The position numbers and the translations under genes are program-made. Positions 58,035-64,000 of a stretch of DNA of 64,000 nucleotides are shown here, one piece after another; position 1 is the stretch's first letter, and each line of letters opens with the position of its first letter. The stretch is from Methylosinus sp. C49 (lineage in GTDB: Bacteria > Pseudomonadota > Alphaproteobacteria > Rhizobiales > Beijerinckiaceae). Location: contig NZ_AP022334.1 of assembly GCF_009936375.1 (NCBI RefSeq), forward strand, positions 124,001-188,000. The letters are read 5' to 3'. The notes below the pieces were generated by a model that was given only the letters and a program-made list of their open reading frames with translations, ran no database searches and was not told the origin of the DNA.

Positions 58035-58489
58035 TCGCCGTGCCCGCCAGACTGGGGAATTTTACTTCGGCGCTTCTGGGGAAATTAAAAGCGGCATTTA
58101 CATTTTCTCAGCTTGGTCCCGGCGCGCGTCTCCCAATCGCGATCACGATAGCCGTTACGCTGGACACGGCGGTCCGCCGAACGCTCGCCGTGGGCGGCGC
58201 CGGTCAGGGCGCCCACTTCGAGCTCCATCAGCCGCTCGGCGGCGAAGCCGATCATCTCACGCAGGAAATCCGCGTCCGGGGACTTTTCCAGCAGGGCGCG
58301 AAGGTTCATCATATCGTCGGTCATCGGTGTTTCCTCGGTTGCGTTCGAATCGCAAACCGATGCTACCGGAAAACCGCCGATGACCGCCCGAGCGCCGCTG
58401 CTACACCTCTCCAAGGAGCACGATCATATAAGCCGGTTTAAAACGAATCCACTAGACATTTACGGTTATCCCGACCTGCAGCTCAGGCC

Positions 58490-58632
58490 ACACAGCCTGC
58501 GGGCACGGGGGCATGCGGCCTCTCCAAGCTCATTCACTTCCGCCGCGTTGCGAGCCGCTTCGAAAAAACTGTCCAAAAGTTTCGAGCAATTTTAACTCTC
58601 GCCGCCAATCGACGTCATCCGCCCGGGCTGCC
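58490..58632 (+). pseudogene. IS5-family transposase, C-terminal scrap
   Basis: In one frame: LSKLIHFRRVASRFEKTVQK then FRAILTLAANRRH, matching the IS5 end (K-x-FRRVATRYDK-type block). No ends or other parts are visible. It lies in the otherwise gene-free 58434-58821 stretch. Confidence 0.6.
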
Positions 58633-58721
58633 ATGACGGTCTTCGGCGTAGGCTTACGAGCCACACGTCAAGACTCAATTTTGAATCCAATGCCGGCGTC
58701 GGCGCACCCGATTGTATTTGC

Positions 58722-58750
58722 TTGACAGGGTTTCATACCTGCCATTATGT
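58722..58750 (+). promoter_or_regulatory. Sigma-70-type promoter candidate for the 58.8-61.4 kb genes
   Basis: TTGACA at 58722-58727, a 17-nt spacer, then TTATGT at 58745-58750, about 70 bp before the methyltransferase ATG. The -35 is perfect and the -10 weak. Only promoter-like pair I see in this gap. Confidence 0.45.
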
Positions 58751-58821
58751 GCGGCAAGAGTGGCAGATACACTGCATGTCCGTGTTCCGTCTACCGCGGC
58801 CTAAAATAGGGGGATTTAGCA

Positions 58822-59610
58822 ATGGACTCGGTCAGCAATGCATCCTACGCATCCGATCATTACGCCTTCCTGCAACATTTGCATGAGCGGCTTCGGCCCG
58901 AGGTCTATTTGGAGACGGGGGTCGAACATGGGAGCACGCTGCAATTGGCACAAGCGCAGGCGATCGGCATCGATCCCCAGCCCCAGTTGACTGTCGCTTT
59001 ACGCGAGAATATGTGCATTTATGAGCAAACCAGTGATGACTTTTTTGCGTCGCATGAAGTATTCGGTCTGACTGGGCATAGGCCGATCGACTTGGCTTTT
59101 ATCGATGGATTGCATCTCTTTGAGGCGGCGCTTAACGACTTTATCAACATCGAAAGGTACAGCCACGCCGGTACCGTGGTTTGTATCCATGATGTATTGC
59201 CCTCGACGGTAAAGATGGCTGCCCGCGATCCCCAGCCCGACGGGTGGACGGGCGACGTTTTCGGCTTGGTGTTGGCGCTTAGAGAGCATCGTCCCGACTT
59301 GTTCTCGGCAACAATTGACGTCCCGGACACCGGTATGCTGGTGCTGAGTAATCTGGATCCTGCCAACACGACGTTGCGGGACCGCTATCCGCAGATTTTG
59401 GCACAGCATATGGCTATCGATTACGCTCGAATACATGAGCATCGGAACGCCGTCTTTGATTTGGTTCCATATTCCGAGGCGATTGTTGATTTTCTGGTGG
59501 AAAGCATGGAAGTCAGTCGAGCTCGTGCACGTGTGCGTAGCGCATGCGACTTTCTAAACGGAGAGCCACGGGTGCGGTTGGGAGACTCCCGCTTGGCGTC
59601 AGTGCGATAA
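58822..59610 (+). CDS. Class I SAM-dependent methyltransferase
   Basis: 262 residues. YLETGVEHGSTLQLAQ is a glycine-containing SAM loop (motif I-like), QAIGIDPQPQ motif II, PIDLAFIDGLHLFEAALNDF and GTVVCIHDVLP as in Methyltransf_24 family proteins linked to glycan clusters. Low GC like its neighbours. First gene after the promoter candidate; the next gene starts 17 bp after its stop. Target, probably a sugar or a glycosyl intermediate, is inferred. Confidence 0.75.
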   Translation: MDSVSNASYASDHYAFLQHLHERLRPEVYLETGVEHGSTLQLAQAQAIGIDPQPQLTVALRENMCIYEQTSDDFFASHEVFGLTGHRPIDLAFIDGLHLFEAALNDFINIERYSHAGTVVCIHDVLPSTVKMAARDPQPDGWTGDVFGLVLALREHRPDLFSATIDVPDTGMLVLSNLDPANTTLRDRYPQILAQHMAIDYARIHEHRNAVFDLVPYSEAIVDFLVESMEVSRARARVRSACDFLNGEPRVRLGDSRLASVR

Positions 59611-59627
59611 TAGAGCAAGAACAGATT

Positions 59628-60275
59628 ATGGACATCGCGCAAGCTCTAGCAAGTCTCCCATCGCTCCTTTCTTATGAAACCGGCGAGGCGAGAGAGCGTA
59701 GTCTAGACTTCTCTTACACATTTAGCGACGGCGTCTGTTATATACTGAGCCAAAGCTACAATGAGGGTTTGTGTGACGTCCCTGTCGTCGTGGAACATAT
59801 TTTGGGGAAGTTGAAGGAATCCGCGCGGTCGCCAAAACAAGCCGACCTGACGCGTTTCCTCATATATCTTCTTGCTGTTTTGTGCTCCAATAATCGAGGT
59901 GTTGTCCTCGTTCTGAACGAGGCAAGTGCCTTTCGTGGCGCTTGCGACCATTTATCGCTTTCGACTTTGTTCGACAATATCATCATCATCCTTCATCGTC
60001 CTGGGATAGACTGCGATGGCGCGCAGGAGACAAGGATCAACGGACATTGTCTCGATAATGCGGCAGTCCTTGTCGGTTTAGGCTGCGCGCCTACCGAAAT
60101 TGTCGCGCTATTCGAAGGCGGTATTTTCCCGCCGCGCGGCGTAGCGGTTTTCTGCGAAGACGTGCCGTCGGCACCATTGCTCCAGGCTGCACCCGGTTCT
60201 GTTTCCATCATCGATCTGAAGGTCGATTTTGGGGATGGCCCTACCCTCGGCGCTTATTGGGGGATTGTCGATTGA
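59628..60275 (+). CDS. Unknown protein in glycan operon
   Basis: 215 residues from the ATG at 59628 (preceded by AGAACAGATT). Alternating hydrophobic strands (RGVVLVLNEASAFRGACDHL, FDNIIIILHRPGIDCDG, GSVSIIDLKVDFGDGP) suggest a mixed alpha/beta fold. No signal peptide, no catalytic motif I can name. Its stop touches the next gene's start, so the two are coupled. Confidence 0.6.
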   Translation: MDIAQALASLPSLLSYETGEARERSLDFSYTFSDGVCYILSQSYNEGLCDVPVVVEHILGKLKESARSPKQADLTRFLIYLLAVLCSNNRGVVLVLNEASAFRGACDHLSLSTLFDNIIIILHRPGIDCDGAQETRINGHCLDNAAVLVGLGCAPTEIVALFEGGIFPPRGVAVFCEDVPSAPLLQAAPGSVSIIDLKVDFGDGPTLGAYWGIVD

Positions 60276-61411
60276 CGTTTCTAATTCAACAACTTTCCGG
60301 TGGTGACCGATTTGCGTTCGTTTCGAGGTATGGCTCTGACGCTCGGTGGCGCAAGACCGCGTCGGAAGTCCGATTGAGAACACCGCGACCGCGTTATCTC
60401 GCTGGCGCGGCGCACAAGCGTGATGCGGATAGAGACTTTGGTGAACGCATTTTGTTGGCAGAAGAAGCAGGATGCCTAGTTCTCAACGGTGCTTATGTAT
60501 ACGATTATGGTCTTGTGATCAAAGAAAATACCATGCTACTCGACAAGGCGTTGACAGTGCCTCCGGACGGGCTCGGAGCTTGGGGATTTTACACTGGCGT
60601 AGAGCGATCGGGCAATGGAACGTACAACCTGCGAGGTTCCGTTCTGCGTAGGGAAACTGTAAAACAGGCAGTGGTTCTACTGCGCCGTGGAGATGGGGTG
60701 CATGGGCATTGGCTACTCGAAGTTTTGCCTCGCGTACTAGTCGCCAAAAAATTCGTCGGAGATGATGCAACTTTTGTTGTTGCAGCGCACACACCAGACT
60801 ACCAAATAGAAATGTTGGAAGCTCTCGGCGTTTCGCGCGATCGGCTATTTCGATTGGCTCGCGATGAGGCCTTATTGTGTGAAGAACTGTACGTTCCCAG
60901 CGTGGCTCACACTAACGAACTTTGGGTTCATCCGTTCGCAAATGAAACATATAACGAACTCATCCGTCACGTCAACCATCGTCAACAGCTCAGCAGTTCT
61001 GTGAGCAGACTTTTATTTGTGACCCGTGGAACCCGAGAACGTGATCCCCGTCCTTTGTTAAACTACGCTAACCTAGAAGAAATTGCTAGGGCGAACGAAT
61101 ACGAAATCGTTGACCCTGGCGTTGTTCCCTGGCATGATCAGATTCGCCTTTTCTCTCAGGCTAGCAAAATTGTTGGCTTATGCGGCTCTGGCCTTCATAA
61201 CACCGTGTTTACTGGGCGCGACGCGCATGTTTGCACTTTGCAGCCGAATCAAAACAATAACTTCTTGCAGTCTTCTATCGCCGCCATTCGTGGGCATGAA
61301 GTATCCTATTTGTTAGGTGAGGCCTTTTCGGCATTCGACAAGCGCACGCATGACGCAGGCTATATTGTAGATCCTAAGCTATTTAAGCTATTATTGCAGC
61401 ATTTGTTGTAG
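60272..61411 (+). CDS. GT61-family glycosyltransferase
   Basis: About 379 residues; a TTG at 60272 overlapping the previous stop is the likeliest start (60257 TTG is an alternative). The GT61/DUF563 region runs from VVLLRRGDGVHGHWLLEVLP (conserved His-x-His-W and Leu-Pro-Arg) through LLFVTRGTRERDPRPLLNYA to FSQASKIVGLCGSGLHNTVF (the conserved GxxGSGL-HN type motif). Cytosolic sugar transferase for surface glycan. Last gene of the three-gene unit. Confidence 0.8.
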   Translation: MTFLIQQLSGGDRFAFVSRYGSDARWRKTASEVRLRTPRPRYLAGAAHKRDADRDFGERILLAEEAGCLVLNGAYVYDYGLVIKENTMLLDKALTVPPDGLGAWGFYTGVERSGNGTYNLRGSVLRRETVKQAVVLLRRGDGVHGHWLLEVLPRVLVAKKFVGDDATFVVAAHTPDYQIEMLEALGVSRDRLFRLARDEALLCEELYVPSVAHTNELWVHPFANETYNELIRHVNHRQQLSSSVSRLLFVTRGTRERDPRPLLNYANLEEIARANEYEIVDPGVVPWHDQIRLFSQASKIVGLCGSGLHNTVFTGRDAHVCTLQPNQNNNFLQSSIAAIRGHEVSYLLGEAFSAFDKRTHDAGYIVDPKLFKLLLQHLL

Positions 61412-61592
61412 AATACCGCATCGGCTCAAAATATTCCGCTGTGCTTCCATTTGGAAGCATTTGTTTCAACGAATAGACGCCTGTCATTCGCTGGAGTTCA
61501 GACACGGTCCTCTCTTCGCCCGCGGTGCCGACGTCAGTGGTCTGGCGCTGGCGGCATCGTTTTGCCGCGGAAGACATTACCCCATCAGTAAG
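61412..61592. other. Unassigned gap after the GT61 gene
   Basis: 180 bp with no recognised gene. It starts AT-rich and becomes GC-rich near the IS debris. A short open frame from 61461 has no family features. Confidence 0.3.
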
Positions 61593-61866
61593 GTAAGGCT
61601 CCGCCGAAGGCCGTCTGGCGATCGGCGCGGCTGGTGTCGATAGTCGCGCGCGTGGCGCGGGGATCGTGTCCACTATCGATGATGGACACTATCTCCGAAT
61701 ATTCCGTCGCCGCGTCCGGCGTGATCGTTACGGGCAGGATCGGCGCGTGTTCCTGCGGCGCAGTCGCGACGACGCCGAACTGCCGACGCCAGGTGAAGAG
61801 CTGATTGGTGTTGAGGTCGTGCCGCCGCGCGACCTCGGCGATCGAAGCGCCCTCCTCGAGGCTCTC
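61593..61866 (-). pseudogene. tnpA: IS66-family TnpA fragment
   Basis: On the minus strand: EEGASIAEVARRHDLNTNQL then FTWRRQFGVVATAPQEHAP and EYSEIVSIIDSGH. HTH and linker of an IS66 OrfA of another subtype, truncated at both ends. It abuts the IS66 end at 61870. Confidence 0.7.
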
Positions 61867-61869
61867 GTC

Positions 61870-61998
61870 GTATTCGTCCGGCCGCGGCCGCCTTACGAAT
61901 CAGTGCATCGGATAAGACACTGTGACTAGCCACAGGATAGTCACAGAGAGCCATGGATCGCATCGAGGTCATCACGTCGGTCGAGCGACGTCGCAAAC
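61870..61998 (+). mobile_element. IS66 left-end fragment (third copy)
   Basis: Left end GTATTCGTCCGGCCGCGGCC, then the same leader as the two full copies (CACTGTGACTAGCCACAGGA) and the tnpA start (ATGGATCGCATCGAGGTCAT), stopping at codon 16 near 61998. Several substitutions versus the other copies. Confidence 0.8.
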
Positions 61999-62018
61999 GT
62001 AAGGCTCCGCCGAAGCTT

Positions 62019-62240
62019 TCAATTACCCACAAATTCACTCAGCGCTGCCTCCGCGCCTATCTCGATATCGGTTAGGCGCGCGAGGCCACGCCATATAACA
62101 ATGCTGCCCGGCGGCGAGTCGCCGGCCCTTGCGAGATAGCCCCCCAATCGAGCGAGCTTTATGAGGTAGAAGCTGAGCGTCGTAGGCATTCGCCGTAGGC
62201 CGCAGAACGACGTATTCGACGCTGACGGCGGAGCGGTCAG
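62019..62240 (-). pseudogene. IS4-family transposase, C-terminal fragment
   Basis: The minus strand reads MPTTLSFYLIKLARLGGYLA then RAGDSPPGSIVIWRGLARLT and DIEIGAEA, the conserved end of Tn5/IS4-type transposases (LARLGGYLAR, W-RGL-RLTDI). The rest is missing. Confidence 0.7.
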
Positions 62241-62410
62241 TGCGGGCCAGTTACGCTGCGTTGGCGGCGGTTCAAATGATGCGCCTTCCACGCTCCAGGG
62301 CAGCGTTTTGCGGCAACTTCGCAAGAACGACGCAAGGCACGGTTCCCTTGGCGACAGTTCGCCAAGTCGTAAGTTTGCGGACGCGAACGGTTTTGAAGGG
62401 ATCAGCGCTC
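62241..62410. other. Leader region of the HEAT-repeat gene, nothing else recognised
   Basis: 170 bp between the IS4 scrap and the HEAT gene. An AAGGGA ribosome-binding site lies close to the ATG at 62411. No clear promoter. Confidence 0.3.
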
Positions 62411-63100
62411 ATGAGCACGCTCGAAGAGATGAAGCGAGACGGTCGCTCGACGGCGGAGTTGATAGCGGCTTCGTTGGCGCAGATCGATGATGAGGACGGG
62501 AAGCGTGCTTCTTGTAATCCCCTAGCAGTGTTGGAAGCTCGGGGGACAAGAGAGGTCTTCGACGCCGCGATCGCACTGTCTGGCGCGCGGGATTCGAAGT
62601 CACGAAGGCTCGGGGTTACCATTCTAGGCCAGTTGGGCTCACCCGCGCGCACCTTTCCAGAGGAATGCTGCGACGCCCTCCTCAAGATTATTCACCGCGA
62701 ACAGGACAGAGAGGTCTTGATAGCGACTGTGTTCGCCTTTGGCCATCTCGGAAACCGTCGTTGCGAGGGTGCTCTGATCGGGCTGCGCAACCATTCTGAC
62801 GACGACGTCCGCCACGGCGTGGCCTTCTCCCTCAGTGGTGCGACTTCGGATGCGGCGGTAGGCGCGCTGCTGGAGTTGATGGACGATCCATATGAAAGGG
62901 CGCGAGATTGGGCCGCCACAAGTATCGGCCAGACCGTTTCGATTGACGGCCCCGAGATTCGGGATGCGCTGCTGCGACGGGTAAATGACGCTGACGTCTT
63001 CGTAAGAGCCGAGGCGCTCCATGGCTTGGCTCGCAGGTGTCAATCGGCATCGAAAATTGACCCCCGATCGGCGTTCAAAATTGACCCCCATTTGTCGTAG
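62411..63100 (+). CDS. HEAT-repeat protein, C-terminus replaced by IS21
   Basis: 229 residues, of which the last ~20 (CQSASKIDPRSAFKIDP) are encoded by the IS21 end. Repeats include SRRLGVTILGQLGSPARTFP, REVLIATVFAFGHLGNRRCE, DDDVRHGVAFSLSGATSDAA, ERARDWAATSIGQTVSIDGP and DVFVRAEALHGLARR: four or five two-helix HEAT/PBS-type units. Such proteins serve as binding scaffolds. How much of the original C-terminus is lost is unknown. Confidence 0.75.
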   Translation: MSTLEEMKRDGRSTAELIAASLAQIDDEDGKRASCNPLAVLEARGTREVFDAAIALSGARDSKSRRLGVTILGQLGSPARTFPEECCDALLKIIHREQDREVLIATVFAFGHLGNRRCEGALIGLRNHSDDDVRHGVAFSLSGATSDAAVGALLELMDDPYERARDWAATSIGQTVSIDGPEIRDALLRRVNDADVFVRAEALHGLARRCQSASKIDPRSAFKIDPHLS

Positions 63101-63188
63101 GGCAGAACGCGAGCGCTCGCCCCGGCGGAGCTGGCGGGATAGCGCAGCCGGGGCGAGCGCGTTTCGGTTCGCGATATGATCGGGAGCG

Positions 63189-63917
63189 TCAGGCGCGGTT
63201 TTTGAAGCGCCAGCTTTCGTTGCCGGTCTCGATGATATCGCAATGGTGAGTGAGGCGATCGAGCAGAGCGCTGGTCATTTTCGCATCGCCGAACACGCTC
63301 GGCCACTCGCCAAAGGCGAGATTGGTGGTGACGATGATCGAGGTTCGTTCGTAGAGCCGGCTGATCAGATGGAAGAGCAATTGTCCGCCCGACTGCGCGA
63401 AGGGCAGATAGCCGAGCTCGTCGAGTATGATAAAGTCCATTTTGGTGAGATAGTCCGCAAAGCGTCCCTGACGACCTCCTCGCGCTTCGGTCTCGAGCCT
63501 TGTGACGAGCTCGACGGTGTTGAAGAAGCGGCCGCGTTTTCCAGCGCGAATGCAATTTCTTGCGATCGCTATCGAAAGATGAGTCTTCCCCGTACCGGTT
63601 CCGCCGACGAGAACGCAATTACGTTGTTGGTCGAGGAAGCCGCCGTTCGAGAGATCGCGCACCAGCGCTTCATTGATCGGCGCGCCGTCGAACTGGAAGT
63701 CGGCGATGTCCTTCGCCAATGGCAGCTTGGCGATCGTCATCTGATATTTGATGGAGCGCGCATGCTTTTCGGCGATTTCCGCCTCGAGAAGATCGCCGAC
63801 GATGCGTGGCGGCTCATGCTGCCTCTTTATGCCGCTCGACATCACCTCGTCATAGGCGTTCCTCATGCCGAAGAGCTTGAGCTCTCCCATGAGATCAAAG
63901 AGCTTGGTGCGTTCCAT
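63189..63917 (-). CDS. istB: IS21 IstB ATPase
   Basis: 242 residues, intact: [20 protein letters not shown], Walker [19 protein letters not shown], Walker [59 protein letters not shown]. Helper of IstA, target selection. The ATG overlaps the istA stop (TGATG). Confidence 0.92.
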   Translation of the reverse strand: MERTKLFDLMGELKLFGMRNAYDEVMSSGIKRQHEPPRIVGDLLEAEIAEKHARSIKYQMTIAKLPLAKDIADFQFDGAPINEALVRDLSNGGFLDQQRNCVLVGGTGTGKTHLSIAIARNCIRAGKRGRFFNTVELVTRLETEARGGRQGRFADYLTKMDFIILDELGYLPFAQSGGQLLFHLISRLYERTSIIVTTNLAFGEWPSVFGDAKMTSALLDRLTHHCDIIETGNESWRFKNRA

Positions 63918-64000
63918 CAGGCCGTTCTCCTCAATTGATCATAGCGGGCGCAGTCGGCGAGCGGCATGTGCAGCAGCGTCAACGCCTCTGGCGTCGGGAT
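63917..64000 (-). CDS. istA: IS21 IstA, C-terminal end (partial at window edge)
   Basis: The last 27 codons on the minus strand: [20 protein letters not shown] then DQLRRTA and TGA (63917-63919), followed at once by istB. The remainder of the gene lies outside the window. Confidence 0.8.
   Translation of the reverse strand: MPTPEALTLLHMPLADCARYDQLRRTA

Larger units (their letters stand above)
55761..58102 (+). mobile_element. IS21-family element inside IS256
   Basis: 2342 bp beginning TGTGAGTGCCGGGCGTAAAC and ending, complemented, TGTAAATGCCGCTTTTAATT, with TG...CA tips and inner repeats around AAATTCCCC. The 5-bp duplication TTTTC sits at 55756-55760 and 58103-58107. Confidence 0.9.
52223..58324 (-). 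pseudogene. IS256 transposase interrupted by IS21 and IS66
   Basis: Three pieces on the minus strand: [20 protein letters not shown] (start 58324) down to about 58108; [20 protein letters not shown] to GRYMTLET (55755-54856); and the end IAALSDDPIVKPPAVAA (52282-52223). Catalytic Asp/Glu motifs ([39 protein letters not shown]) are all present. Only the insertions inactivate it. Confidence 0.9.
52154..58425 (-). mobile_element. IS256-family element split by IS66 and IS21
   Basis: Ends GATCGTGCCCCTGGAGATGG (left) and, complemented, GATCGTGCTCCTTGGAGAGG (right). Flanked by a perfect 8-bp duplication ATATAAGC (52146-52153 and 58426-58433). Subtracting the two insertions with their duplications leaves about 1352 bp, normal for IS256. 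Confidence 0.9.
63038..64000 (-). mobile_element. IS21-family element (second subtype), partial in window
   Basis: Right margin TGTCAATCGGCATCGAAAAT at 63038, with the internal repeat AAAATTGACCCCC occurring twice (about 63053 and 63079), typical of IS21 ends. Contains istB and the end of istA; the other end is beyond the window. Confidence 0.85.

Noticed and set aside
1-64000. CRISPR arrays, tRNA or rRNA genes, replication origin
   Set aside because: No regularly spaced repeats, no cloverleaf or rRNA-like sequence, and no iteron cluster or rep/parA gene recognised by eye on either strand.

Overview
The window reads as an accessory replicon or genomic island of a GC-rich alphaproteobacterium. 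A Rhizobiales methylotroph such as Methylosinus or Methylocystis is my best guess, from the codon style and the mix of IS families; this is inference. No rRNA, tRNA or CRISPR array was found. Host-like genes (for example the dTDP-rhamnose operon) are very GC-rich. The surface-glycan genes at 32-38, 44-45.4, 50.5-51.7 and 58.8-61.4 kb are clearly less so and look imported.

Layout. 0-5.1 kb: the tail of an unknown protein and a MacAB/TolC-like tripartite exporter (permease, ATPase, outer-membrane factor, membrane-fusion protein). 5.2-6.9 kb: a broken IS66 joined to a cytochrome P450 fragment lacking its haem-binding end. 7-12.9 kb: small plasmid-type genes, an XRE regulator with a palindromic operator candidate, an alpha/beta hydrolase, an adenine-methyltransferase-like protein, and a shrunken duplicate of sequence found again at 14.5-19.2 kb. 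12.9-21.7 kb: a DNA-metabolism block with an internally deleted class II ribonucleotide reductase, a UvrD-type helicase, an HD hydrolase, a TOPRIM/DUF3991 protein and, divergently, a WGR protein and RecD2. A 43-44 nt double-stem motif recurs three times in this zone.

21.8-32.1 kb is a transposon graveyard: a decayed group II intron, IS5-type, IS630, IS66, IS1182 and ISAs1 copies. One IS630 contains a second IS630, which contains an IS66, each with a readable target duplication. 32.3-37.9 kb is a three-gene glycan operon (DUF4214-like protein, double GT4 glycosyltransferase, double FkbM methyltransferase). 38-40.1 kb holds IS1380, IS110 and IS630 relics. 40.3-43.7 kb is rfbBCDA, making dTDP-L-rhamnose. 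44-45.4 kb encodes an unknown protein whose tail resembles the tail of the double glycosyltransferase. 45.5-50.4 kb is IS debris (IS5, IS110, IS66, IS21, ISAs1). 50.6-51.7 kb encodes a Hint-domain protein.

52.15-58.43 kb is a single IS256 element split by an intact IS66 and a nearly intact IS21; all three have perfect target duplications. 58.8-61.4 kb carries a methyltransferase, an unknown protein and a GT61 glycosyltransferase behind a promoter candidate. The window ends with IS66 and IS4 scraps, a HEAT-repeat gene cut by an IS21, and that IS21's istB and istA.

Read together, the cargo is export plus surface-glycan synthesis: rhamnose donor supply, multi-domain glycosyltransferases, FkbM methyltransferases, and exported or processed partner proteins. 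It has been repeatedly shuffled by insertion sequences. Many transposase genes carry single-base indels, often in homopolymers, so some frameshifts may be programmed or may be sequencing errors.
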